A stretch of 64,000 bases of DNA from Hyphomonas sp. GTDB lineage: Bacteria; Pseudomonadota; Alphaproteobacteria; Caulobacterales; Hyphomonadaceae. Under the pieces are notes generated by a model, which was not told the origin of the DNA, made no database searches, and was given only the letters and a program-made list of their open reading frames with translations. The DNA lies in assembly GCF_017792385.1 (NCBI RefSeq), contig NZ_CP051230.1:186001-250000 (forward strand). Direction: 5' to 3'. Below are positions 24,673 through 32,648 of this stretch, piece by piece; position 1 is the stretch's first letter; every line of letters starts with the position of its first letter. Both the position numbers and the translations under genes were made by a program.

Positions 24673-25243
24673 TTCCTTTCCCTGCGCCTGGGCGCCCGTG
24701 TCGGACGACCTGTATCGTACCTATCACGACACGGAATGGGGCGTACCGGAGCGGGATGGCCGGACCCTATGGGAAAAGCTGCAACTGGACGGCATGCAGG
24801 CCGGGCTCGCCTGGATCACGATCCTGCGCAAGCGCGACAGCATACGGGAGGAGTTTGACGGGTTCGATCCGGAAAAGCTGGCCCGATGGACACCGGCCCG
24901 CGCCGCCAGAGCCCTCAAGAATCCCGGCATCATACGCAGCCCCAAAAAGGTCGACGCCGTGATTGGCAATGCGCAGGCGTTTCTGGCCATGGAAGAGGCT
25001 GGACAGTCCTTCTCGGACTACTGCTGGCAAGCGGTGGGCGGCTGCCCCATCGTGCACCGCTGGACCCATTTCCGGGAGGCACCGACCCAGACCGATTGGT
25101 CCGCTGCCCTGTCGAAGGATCTGAAGAAACGCGGATTCAAATTTGTTGGCCCGACCATTGTCTATGCATGGGCCCAGGCTGTTGGCATGGTGAATGACCA
25201 TGATGTAGCCTGTCCCAGACATTCGGCCGTTCAGGAGATGTAA
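24665..25243 (+). CDS. tag: DNA-3-methyladenine glycosylase I
   Basis: This 192-residue base-excision repair enzyme removes 3-methyladenine from alkylated DNA. The zinc-binding residues of the family are visible: Cys in FPCAWAP near the N-terminus, an early His in YHDTEWG, and the C-terminal set NDHDVACPRH. The catalytic Glu of YHDTEWGVP and the helix-hairpin-helix core are present. It overlaps ygfZ by 8 nt and is followed within a few bases by a lipoprotein gene, forming a three-gene run. No LexA box or Ada-type site was seen upstream. Confidence 0.94.
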   Translation: MTDSFPCAWAPVSDDLYRTYHDTEWGVPERDGRTLWEKLQLDGMQAGLAWITILRKRDSIREEFDGFDPEKLARWTPARAARALKNPGIIRSPKKVDAVIGNAQAFLAMEEAGQSFSDYCWQAVGGCPIVHRWTHFREAPTQTDWSAALSKDLKKRGFKFVGPTIVYAWAQAVGMVNDHDVACPRHSAVQEM

Positions 25244-25246
25244 GTG

Positions 25247-25558
25247 ATGAAAGCCCCGCTGTTTGCTGCCGCCCTGCTGATTGCGCCGATACTGGCGGGC
25301 TGTGCCACGTCGTCGAGGGATCAGGCCAATCGTGCCGAAGCCTGGAGCCGGTGCCGGACAGCGCCCAATCCGGAGACACGGGACCGCTGCATCGAGACCG
25401 AAATCGCCCTGCTGGAAGCGCGCCAGGATCGTGAAGCTGCCTCACGGGCAGCCGATCGGAAAGCGGCGGAAGAGCGCGAAGCCATACGCGAAGCCCAGGG
25501 CATTTCACGCGAAGATGCCCGCGAAACAACCGATTCAGGATTGCGCGCGCCTCAATAG
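25247..25558 (+). CDS. Small charged lipoprotein, unknown function
   Basis: This 103-residue protein has a lipoprotein signal ending in ILAGC, then a short region with two further Cys (SRCRTAPNPETRDRCIE) that could pair, and an Arg/Glu/Ala-rich helix predicted to be a coiled coil. The start could be GTG 25244 or ATG 25247; AGGAG at 25232-25236 suits both, and I prefer the ATG. It lies directly after tag and probably ends that transcript. I do not recognise the family. Confidence 0.65.
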   Translation: MKAPLFAAALLIAPILAGCATSSRDQANRAEAWSRCRTAPNPETRDRCIETEIALLEARQDREAASRAADRKAAEEREAIREAQGISREDARETTDSGLRAPQ

Positions 25559-25674
25559 CCAACAGCTGCCAAGGCTTGCAAAACCGAACAAGTCGACCAA
25601 AACTGCCGCAAAACCAATTTCAGGAGTCGAACAGGGCCTGACCGCGTGGCGGAGGCCCTGGATTAGAGGACGGT

Positions 25675-26796
25675 ATGAACACACCCGTAATTTCGGCGAC
25701 AGGTCTCTGGACGCCGCCCAACTCCATTTCCAACAAGGAACTGGTGGACAGCTACAACACCTGGGCCGACAACTGGAACCGCGAATGGGCCGCCGACATC
25801 AGCGCCGGGCTGGTTGAGCCGAAAACTCATTCCTCCGTGGAGTTCATCGAGAAGGCCTCCGGTATCAAATCCCGCTATGTCATCGACAAGGCCGGGATTC
25901 TGGATCCGGATATCATGGCGCCCCGCATCGCTGAACGCCCCAATGAGCAGATCTCGGTTCTGGCAGAGATTGCCGTGAATGCGGCCCGCGACGCCCTGGA
26001 GCGTGCCGGCCGGAAACCGGAAGATGTGGACGCCGTCCTGTGCGCCGCCTCCAACATGCAGCGCGCCTACCCTGCCATGGCGGTCGAGATCCAGGACGCG
26101 CTGGGCTGCGGTGGATTTGCCTTCGACATGAACGTCGCCTGCTCTTCCGCAACTTTCGGAATTCAGACAGCGGCAGACTTCATCCGCTCGGGCAGCGCCA
26201 AATCGGTTCTGGTCGTGAATCCCGAAATCTGTTCAGGGCATCTGAACTTTACCGACCGCGACAGCCATTTCATCTTTGGAGACGTGGCGACCGCCGTTCT
26301 GGTGGAGGAAGAGAGCATCGCGCCGGTCGGTCACTGGAAAATTCTTGGCACGAAGCTGAAGACCCAGTTCTCGAACAATATCCGCAACAATTTCGGGTTC
26401 CTGAACCGCGCCGCCCCGGAGGGCATCGATGCGCCCGACAAGCTCTTTGTCCAGGAAGGCCGGAAAGTGTTCAAGGAAGTCGTGCCCATGGTGGCTACCA
26501 TGATCTCGACCCAGATGGATGAACTCGGCATTGCCAAAGACGGTCTGCGCCGCATGTGGCTGCATCAGGCCAATGCGAACATGAACCGGCTCATCTCTTC
26601 GAAAGTTCTGGGTCGCGAGGCCACGGACGAGGAAAGCCCAACCGTGCTCGACACCTATGCGAACACCTCATCTGCCGGCTCGATCATTGCCTTCCACAAG
26701 AATTCCGGTGACTTCAAGGCGGGTGAGCGCGGCCTGATCTGCTCCTTCGGAGCGGGGTATTCGGCTGGGACGGTGTTTGTGGAGAAAACGGCCTGA
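25675..26796 (+). CDS. Beta-ketoacyl-ACP synthase III-like condensing enzyme (long FabH form)
   Basis: This 373-residue thiolase-fold enzyme has the FabH catalytic triad: Cys156 in DMNVACSSATF, His in WLHQANANMNR, and Asn in TYANTSSAGS. It is about 50 residues longer than canonical FabH, with the extra length partly near residues 30-60 and in the segment after 225. I recall similar long forms in pseudomonads diverting beta-oxidation intermediates into fatty acid synthesis; that role is inference here. The gene is isolated from fab genes and is not followed by acpP or fabG. The start at 25675 begins MNTPVISATGLW, consistent with the family. Confidence 0.85.
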   Translation: MNTPVISATGLWTPPNSISNKELVDSYNTWADNWNREWAADISAGLVEPKTHSSVEFIEKASGIKSRYVIDKAGILDPDIMAPRIAERPNEQISVLAEIAVNAARDALERAGRKPEDVDAVLCAASNMQRAYPAMAVEIQDALGCGGFAFDMNVACSSATFGIQTAADFIRSGSAKSVLVVNPEICSGHLNFTDRDSHFIFGDVATAVLVEEESIAPVGHWKILGTKLKTQFSNNIRNNFGFLNRAAPEGIDAPDKLFVQEGRKVFKEVVPMVATMISTQMDELGIAKDGLRRMWLHQANANMNRLISSKVLGREATDEESPTVLDTYANTSSAGSIIAFHKNSGDFKAGERGLICSFGAGYSAGTVFVEKTA

Positions 26797-26813
26797 TCAG
26801 GACCAGGGGCCGA

Positions 26814-26963
26814 CTAGTCGTCGAGATCGTCCATGAACATGTCGCCCCAGAGGATTTCCTTGCTGGCGCGCACGGCTTCCACGACGACAATGCTGCATCC
26901 GATCAGCAGGACCCCGAACGCCAGAGCCTGGGTAGATACAACACTCGTCAAAGAATCCAGCAT
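26814..26963 (-). CDS. 49-residue single-span membrane protein
   Basis: An open frame of 50 codons starts at ATG 26963 with AAGAGG about 5-10 nt upstream and ends at TAG 26814. The product has a single hydrophobic segment (about residues 13-29, including FGVLLIGCSIVVV) and a short C-terminal tail with an acidic end (MDDLDD). The small size, good ribosome site, membrane span and lack of a competing frame make it a credible real gene. It lies between the convergent KAS III gene and the HD gene. No known family was recognised. The flanking 26964-27140 holds no other gene. Confidence 0.6.
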   Translation of the reverse strand: MLDSLTSVVSTQALAFGVLLIGCSIVVVEAVRASKEILWGDMFMDDLDD

Positions 26964-27140
26964 GGTCACCTCTTGTTGTCGGCGGCCGCGAATGCTTGAA
27001 CGCGGCCCTTGTTCACCTGACCCTTTTGCCCCAAACCGCTTAACAGCGCATTTGCCAATCGGGGCAGAAAAGCGACGAGTTCGTAACCGGAATGCCTCCG
27101 TTTCTTTACCAGTGTTTCGAAAGCTTTAAATAAGGTAGTG

Positions 27141-27761
27141 ATGACCTCTCGCGCGAAGCAATCTGTTAAGGCCCCCCGTGTCTGGCAACGCATGTTGTCG
27201 GGCCGACGGCTGGATCTTGCGAATCCCTCCCCAATGGATGTGGAAATCGAGGATATTGCCCACGGTCTTGCCCGCGTGGCGCGATGGAACGGTCAAACGC
27301 GCGGCGAACACGCATTCTCCGTAGCCGAACATTCTGTGCTGGTTGAACAGATTTGCCGCACGCTGCAACCGGAACTTACGCCTCAGCAGAGTCTGACAGC
27401 CCTCCTGCATGACAGTCCGGAATACGTGATTGGCGACATGATCTCTCCCTTCAAGGCACTGCTGGGCGAAGGATACAAGTCGATTGAAGGCCGCCTACAA
27501 GAGGCTATCCATATCCGTTTCGGACTGCGTCCGGTGACTCCGCAAAGACTGAAACGCCTGATCAAGAAGGCCGACCTCATCTGCGCCTGGAGTGAAGCGG
27601 TACAACTCGCAGGGTTCTCAGAGGACGAAGCGAACCGGCTGTTCGGCACGCCCCCTGACGGCACGCGCCTGCGCCTGGCACCGAAATCCGTGCCCGACGC
27701 CCAGACCGCATTCCTGAAACGCTACGCCCAGATCAACAAGCAGATCGAGGTTGCCGCATGA
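27141..27761 (+). CDS. HD-superfamily hydrolase, YfbR-like nucleotidase type
   Basis: This 206-residue HD protein carries the His of GEHAFSVAEHSVLV, the HD pair of LLHDSPEYVIGDM and the downstream Asp of KKADLICAWSE. The pattern matches 5'-deoxynucleotidase-like HD proteins. Start choice is between GTG 27138 and ATG 27141; TAAGG lies just before both, and ATG is taken. The stop overlaps the NUDIX regulator gene by 4 nt, so the two are coupled. The pairing with an NAD regulator suggests a nucleotide or NAD-salvage role. That role is inference. Confidence 0.85.
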   Translation: MTSRAKQSVKAPRVWQRMLSGRRLDLANPSPMDVEIEDIAHGLARVARWNGQTRGEHAFSVAEHSVLVEQICRTLQPELTPQQSLTALLHDSPEYVIGDMISPFKALLGEGYKSIEGRLQEAIHIRFGLRPVTPQRLKRLIKKADLICAWSEAVQLAGFSEDEANRLFGTPPDGTRLRLAPKSVPDAQTAFLKRYAQINKQIEVAA

Positions 27762-28708
27762 GCCCGGCATCGCCCCTCCTGATCGGCCTGTCAGCCGTGA
27801 TGGTGGCTGTTGAGACGGACAGCCCCCTCGTCCTGGTCACCCGCCGGGAAACAGGCGAGGACGCCCTGCCCTTCGGCGTGTTTGATCCGGACCGTCACCG
27901 GACGTTCGACCTGTCGCTGCGTGGCTGGGTACGCGAGCAGACAGGTTTTGAACTCGGCTATGTCGAACAGCTCTACACGTTTGGCGACAAGGACCGCGAA
28001 ACGCCGGAAGCCACCCTTGCGGGCGCTGCGCCGAATGCGCGCGTGATCTCGGTCGGGTATCTGGCGCTGACACCGGATGCACGTCCCGCCGGAGACTCCT
28101 TCGAAGCCCGCTGGCAGAGCTGGTACAGGTATTTTCCGTGGGAAGATCATCGCAATGGCCGGCCGGACATCATCGACAGCCAGATTGCCCCGCGCCTCAT
28201 GACCTGGGCGGCCGGAAATGAACGTCGCATGGAGCGGGCCCGCGCCGCGTTTGCGCTGGACGGAATTCGCTGGATCGAGGAGCGCGTGCTGGACCGGTAC
28301 GAATTGCTCTATGAAGCGGGGCTCGTCATCGAATGCGCCCGGGATGCCGGATTGCCGAAGCCGGATGTCCGTCTCGGCGAGCCGATGGCATCCGACCACC
28401 GCCGCATTCTGGCGACGGCCATTTCACGCTTGCGCGGGAAACTCAAATATCGCCCGGTCGTTTTTGAGCTGATGCCGGACCGGTTTACCCTGTCAGCGCT
28501 GCAGCGCGTAGTGGAAGGCATTCTCGGCCTGTCCCTGCACACGCAGAATTTCCGTCGCGCACTGGACAAGACTGGGTTTGTCGTCGGAACCGGGGCAATG
28601 GAAACAAGCACCGGCGGGCGCCCGGCCGAGCTTTACAGCTACAATCGGGACAGCATGTTCGGCTCCGCCACGACGGGCCTGTCCGCACCCCGCCGGAGCG
28701 CGGACTAG
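27758..28708 (+). CDS. nadQ: NadQ-type NUDIX/winged-helix regulator of NAD synthesis
   Basis: This 316-residue protein has an N-terminal NUDIX-like domain (about residues 10-150) in which the classical Nudix box is not intact. A C-terminal winged helix begins near residue 220 (LKYRPVVFELMPDRFTLSALQRVVEG), ending in a region like the wing of NrtR (KTGFVVGTGAMETSTGGRPAELY). This matches the COG4111-type alphaproteobacterial NAD regulator NadQ, which represses NAD-biosynthesis genes in response to nucleotide ligands. I infer the assignment from the domain order and length. It overlaps the HD gene by 4 nt. No nadABC genes are in the window. Confidence 0.75.
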   Translation: MSPASPLLIGLSAVMVAVETDSPLVLVTRRETGEDALPFGVFDPDRHRTFDLSLRGWVREQTGFELGYVEQLYTFGDKDRETPEATLAGAAPNARVISVGYLALTPDARPAGDSFEARWQSWYRYFPWEDHRNGRPDIIDSQIAPRLMTWAAGNERRMERARAAFALDGIRWIEERVLDRYELLYEAGLVIECARDAGLPKPDVRLGEPMASDHRRILATAISRLRGKLKYRPVVFELMPDRFTLSALQRVVEGILGLSLHTQNFRRALDKTGFVVGTGAMETSTGGRPAELYSYNRDSMFGSATTGLSAPRRSAD

Positions 28709-28718
28709 GCCGCAATCG

Positions 28719-30137
28719 CTATTCCGCGTCGACCCCTTGCGGCTGGCCAACCACGATGACGCTGAAATTCTCCGGCTGAAGGAATTCAGCAGCAACCCGG
28801 TTCACATCTTCCAGCGTCACCGCATCGATCAGCGTGTTGCGCCGGTCAAAATAGTCGATGCCCAACTCTTCCTGACGCACGGTCATCATCTGGCCGGCGA
28901 TCTTGGCATTCGAGTCGAAGGCCAACGGATAGGAGCCTGTCAGATAGGCCTTGGCGTCCGCCAGTTCCTCTTCCGTGATTCCGGCCTCGCCGATTTTCGC
29001 GGTCTCGGCCATCAGCGCCTCGATGAATTCTCCGGCGCTTTCATTCTTGGTCTGTCCGCTGCCGCTCCAGGTCTGGATATTGTCGCTAAAGGTCAGCCAC
29101 GTATAGACTCCGTAGGTCAGCCCCTTTTCGACCCGCAGCGTGTCCATCAGCCGGCTGCCAAATCCGCCGCCGCCGAACGTGTAGTTCAGCACATAGGCGG
29201 AAAAGAAATCCGGATCTTCCCGCTTCAGTCCGGGTGCCACGAAATTCACGAGGCTCTGGGGTTGCGGAAGGTCCACAATGATCGGGTCGAACGTGTCGTC
29301 TGTCGTGAAGCTGATCTCCGGGATTTCAGGCAGATCGCTGCTGTCCGGCAGATTGGCTGCCACCTTGTCGATCATCGGGGCGAGTTCTTCCGGCGTGACC
29401 GCCCCAACCGCCGTTACGATCAAACGGTCCTTCACCATCAGCTGGCGCATGTGATCCCGGGCAAGGTCCGGGGTCAGGGCAGCAATGCTCTCGGCCGACG
29501 TCTCCCTGGCATAGGGATGGTCCGGATACAGCGCCTGTGCCTCCGCCCGGTTGGCAAGGTAGCGCGCATTGGTCTCACGCGTGTTCAACGACACTTCACG
29601 TTCCCGCACGAACCGGGCAAACGGCCCGTCATCGAACCGCGGCGACTCAAACGACAGGGCGACGAGGTCCATCGCGTCAGCAGCATTGTCGGTAAGCATG
29701 GACGCTGAACAGGAGGTCCAATCGTCGGATGCGCTGCAGCCGAAACTCATGTTCAGCTCTTCCATCCGGGTCTGATAGGCAAGCGAGTCGAGGTCACCAG
29801 CCCCTTCATTCATATGGTAGACGACCGCATCGGCCAGACCTTCCAGCCCGTCCGGGTCGGCCGCCGAGCCACCTTCCCAGGCCATGGCGACCGACAGGAT
29901 CGGAATGGAAGGTTCCGAGACCAGCCAGACCGACACGCCGCCCGGCGTGACGAATTGCTGGATCTCGACAAAGTCGCCGGCATAGACCGTCGTCTCAAGG
30001 CCCGGTTCTGCCGGCTGGACATCCAGCGCCGCAGCGTCAGGCGTTACAGCCGGTTCGGCCGGCGCTGTATCCAGGGATGTGCAGGCATTCAGGCTCAGGG
30101 CCAGGACGGCGCCAATCACGAGTTCACTCGGTTTCAT
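28719..30137 (-). CDS. M16-family lipoprotein without the zinc-binding motif
   Basis: This 472-residue protein has a lipoprotein signal (LSLNAC, Cys19) and two M16 (insulinase/processing-peptidase) domains. Where active members carry HxxEH, this protein has VVYHMNEGAG, so zinc binding is lost and it is probably the non-catalytic partner. The upstream neighbour, one base away, is an M16 protein with the intact motif. They likely form a heterodimer like PqqF-, mitochondrial MPP- or Y4wA-type pairs. Two Cys in MSFGCSASDDWTSCSAS may be disulphide-bonded, consistent with a periplasmic location. The start at 30137 was chosen for the lipobox; the longer frame is rejected. Confidence 0.85.
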   Translation of the reverse strand: MKPSELVIGAVLALSLNACTSLDTAPAEPAVTPDAAALDVQPAEPGLETTVYAGDFVEIQQFVTPGGVSVWLVSEPSIPILSVAMAWEGGSAADPDGLEGLADAVVYHMNEGAGDLDSLAYQTRMEELNMSFGCSASDDWTSCSASMLTDNAADAMDLVALSFESPRFDDGPFARFVREREVSLNTRETNARYLANRAEAQALYPDHPYARETSAESIAALTPDLARDHMRQLMVKDRLIVTAVGAVTPEELAPMIDKVAANLPDSSDLPEIPEISFTTDDTFDPIIVDLPQPQSLVNFVAPGLKREDPDFFSAYVLNYTFGGGGFGSRLMDTLRVEKGLTYGVYTWLTFSDNIQTWSGSGQTKNESAGEFIEALMAETAKIGEAGITEEELADAKAYLTGSYPLAFDSNAKIAGQMMTVRQEELGIDYFDRRNTLIDAVTLEDVNRVAAEFLQPENFSVIVVGQPQGVDAE

Positions 30138-30138
30138 C

Positions 30139-31494
30139 TCAGGACTCCCCCTCAGCCGGCAGCAGGTGCGCTTCAATATAGTGACGATCCGGACCGAAGA
30201 CCTGACGGACTGCGGCAATCGCCTGTTCGGTTGTCACCGCCCGCATGCCATCGGGATAGTTCAGAACGTCCTCGACGGATCCGCCCAGGGCCAGCGTCGA
30301 TCCGAACGTATTGGCCATGTAGGACTGGCTGTCGCGCGCATAGATGGCCTGCGCAGCCAGCTTGTTGCGCGCCCGCTCGACCTCTGCATCGGTGAAGCCT
30401 TCCTCGAGCACCGTCTCCACTTCAGCCATGATGGCGGCTTCCAGCTCGTCCAGCGGCACGCCCGGTGCGGGGCTGGCCGAGATCACGGCTGGTCCTTCAT
30501 CATGCAGCGTGGTCCAGGCAAACGTGCTGGCATTGATCGCCAGCTTCTGCTCTTCAACCAGCGACTGGTAGAGTCGGCTGGTCATGCCCCCGCCTAGCAC
30601 TTCCAGGCCAACGTCAAGCGCATAGGAGAGTTCGCGGTCGCGGGTCTCGGACGTGCCGGAATAATATCGGCTCCAGCTGGGCTGGCGCACTTTCGGGTCG
30701 GAATAGACCAGTTCCTGGGTCTCGCTGAGCAAGGGGACTGGCGCCCATTTCCGTTCGCCATGTGCGGTGCCCGTCGGCGCGATCGGGCCGTAATGCTCTT
30801 CCGCCAGAACACGAACCTCTTCGGGTGTCACATCCCCGGCCACGACCAGGATTGCGTTTTCCGGGCTGTAATATTCCTTGTAGAAGGCCATGCCGTCTTC
30901 CGGCGTGAGCGCAGCCACTTCATCCATCTTGCCGATGACCGTGATTTCGTAGGGATGGCCCTTCCACAGTTCCGACAGGACCATTTCCTGCAGGATCACG
31001 CCCGGATTGTTGTCGATGCGCTGGCGGCGTTCTTCCTTCACCACATCCCGCTCGGAAATGAACGGACCGTCCGGATCGTCATTGATGATCAGGTCGGTCA
31101 TCCGCTCGGCTTCGAGTGCCATCATCGTGCCGAGATGCTGTTTCGCCACCCGCTCGAAATAGGCGGTATAGTCCCAGCTGGTGAAGGCGTTGCTGACCCC
31201 GCCATTGCGCGAAACGATATCGTCGAATTCGCCGGGCGCCAGATCATCGGTCTCCTTGAACATCACATGCTCAAACAAATGGGCGATGCCGGACTTGCCT
31301 TCGGCTTCATCCACGGCGCCCACCTTGTACCACACCATGTGCGTGACAACGGGCGCACGATGGTCAGGAATGACCACCACATCCATGCCATTGTCCAGGC
31401 TGAACGTGGTCGGGGCCCATTCGGCCTCTTCGGCCACAGCGCTGCTCACAAGAGCCGAGAGCGCGACAAGCCCCCCGGCAAGTATCCGTTTCAT
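30139..31494 (-). CDS. M16-family zinc peptidase (active subunit)
   Basis: This 451-residue exported peptidase has a signal peptide (about residues 1-21) and the zinc motif HLFEH (His72, Glu75, His76), followed about 75 residues later by the third ligand region EERRQRIDNN. A second, degenerate M16 domain completes the clam shell. It would degrade peptides in the periplasm. ATG 31494 follows GAGAGGAACC with good spacing, whereas the upstream 31527 start has none. Its stop is one base before the start of the inactive M16 lipoprotein gene. Upstream lie DUF3035 and lspA, so this is an envelope operon. Confidence 0.9.
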   Translation of the reverse strand: MKRILAGGLVALSALVSSAVAEEAEWAPTTFSLDNGMDVVVIPDHRAPVVTHMVWYKVGAVDEAEGKSGIAHLFEHVMFKETDDLAPGEFDDIVSRNGGVSNAFTSWDYTAYFERVAKQHLGTMMALEAERMTDLIINDDPDGPFISERDVVKEERRQRIDNNPGVILQEMVLSELWKGHPYEITVIGKMDEVAALTPEDGMAFYKEYYSPENAILVVAGDVTPEEVRVLAEEHYGPIAPTGTAHGERKWAPVPLLSETQELVYSDPKVRQPSWSRYYSGTSETRDRELSYALDVGLEVLGGGMTSRLYQSLVEEQKLAINASTFAWTTLHDEGPAVISASPAPGVPLDELEAAIMAEVETVLEEGFTDAEVERARNKLAAQAIYARDSQSYMANTFGSTLALGGSVEDVLNYPDGMRAVTTEQAIAAVRQVFGPDRHYIEAHLLPAEGES

Positions 31495-31543
31495 GGGCTT
31501 GGTTCCTCTCGGCTGTTCGAACGACATGGCTGTTTGGGGCGGA

Positions 31544-32041
31544 TCAGGTCCCCGGCAGTTTGATACGCGGTGCCTCGCTGGACCGCTCGATCACGACTGG
31601 CTCTCCACCGGTGGCATTGTCGGTGGCCAGTGCTTCGGCCGTTTCCTCATCATCGCTGCGCCAGAACAGGATACGGTCTGCGATACTGGCGGATTTGCGG
31701 ATCGTCTTGGTCTCTTCATAGTCGACCTGGGTGCGAATGACCGGGTCAACGGCATTTGCCCCTGCCGCGGCCACCAGGGCGCGCTCGGAGGCGCTGGCAT
31801 TGCGGCCAATGGTCGAACCGAAGGCCGCGGTGACTTCTGCGCGCGAACCGTCCAGTTCCGGCGGCAGGGCACCCCCTGCCTGTGGCGGACGCAGCTTGTA
31901 GTTCGGCGGCACCGTCAGGGGCGCCATGGTGACAACGCGGAATTCGTCGGGCGTGCGGGCACCGCTGCCATTGGACGACGTGCAGGCCGGCGCAGCGGCC
32001 AGCGCGGCTCCAGCGGCCAGAAGGAGAATCTGTTTCTTCAT
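31544..32041 (-). CDS. DUF3035 (BamF-type) lipoprotein
   Basis: This 165-residue lipoprotein has a Lys-containing signal and a PAC-type lipobox (Cys20). The mature start ARTPDEFRVVTMAPLTVPP is the conserved DUF3035 signature. Members of this family are reported as BamF, an alphaproteobacterial lipoprotein subunit of the outer-membrane beta-barrel assembly machine; I recall this and cannot test it here. It lies between lspA (42 nt upstream) and the M16 pair (49 nt downstream). A link between lipoprotein processing, barrel assembly and envelope proteolysis is plausible. Confidence 0.82.
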   Translation of the reverse strand: MKKQILLLAAGAALAAAPACTSSNGSGARTPDEFRVVTMAPLTVPPNYKLRPPQAGGALPPELDGSRAEVTAAFGSTIGRNASASERALVAAAGANAVDPVIRTQVDYEETKTIRKSASIADRILFWRSDDEETAEALATDNATGGEPVVIERSSEAPRIKLPGT

Positions 32042-32083
32042 ATCAGGGCGTCCTCGCCATCACGGTTAATACACTCAAGACTG

Positions 32084-32599
32084 CTACTTAGCCTGTTTCC
32101 GGCCCGACAGTAAGAACTGGTCCACAAACAGCAAGACTGCACCGACACTAATTGCAGCATCGGCCACGTTGAAGACCCATGGAAAATACAGGTCACCGGC
32201 GTTTATGAAGTCTACAACCGCGCCGAACCGGATCCGGTCGATCACATTGCCGAATGCCCCGCCAACCACCATGGCGAGGGACAGTTTCAGCAGCCAATGG
32301 TCGGCAAACCGCACAAGCCAGTACAGGAAGCCGACGGCGATCACCAGCATCACCACGACCAGAAGCCAGCGCCCCAGCCCCTCGGACTGGAACAGGCCAT
32401 AGCTCATGCCCCGGTTCCACACCATGGACAGGTCGATCGGGCCGGGCAGCGGGATATGGCCACACCCCTGACGCGTCTCCAGACAGGTCAGGGCATTGAA
32501 GCGCGGCTCGCCGAGCACGAGCCATTTCGACCACTGGTCCACCAGGACGAAGACCGGGATCAGGGCCAGCGCCCAGAGTTTGTCGCGTATCAGCATCAT
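32084..32599 (-). CDS. lspA: Lipoprotein signal peptidase LspA
   Basis: This 171-residue aspartic protease of the inner membrane cleaves the signal peptide of diacylated prolipoproteins. There are four membrane spans. The catalytic dyad is Asp130 (FGAVVDFI) and Asp147 (FNVADAAI), with NVIDRIRFG before them. The MVWNRGMSYGLF segment matches the family N-x-G-x-x-F/G region. The start is one of two adjacent ATG codons at 32599/32596. It follows ileS by 49 nt, the common ileS-lspA arrangement. Several predicted lipoproteins lie in this window and would be its substrates. Confidence 0.96.
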   Translation of the reverse strand: MMLIRDKLWALALIPVFVLVDQWSKWLVLGEPRFNALTCLETRQGCGHIPLPGPIDLSMVWNRGMSYGLFQSEGLGRWLLVVVMLVIAVGFLYWLVRFADHWLLKLSLAMVVGGAFGNVIDRIRFGAVVDFINAGDLYFPWVFNVADAAISVGAVLLFVDQFLLSGRKQAK

Positions 32600-32648
32600 C
32601 CCGCGCAGATTGCAGCTTCAGCCGTGTCGATCAAGCGATTCCCCGCAC

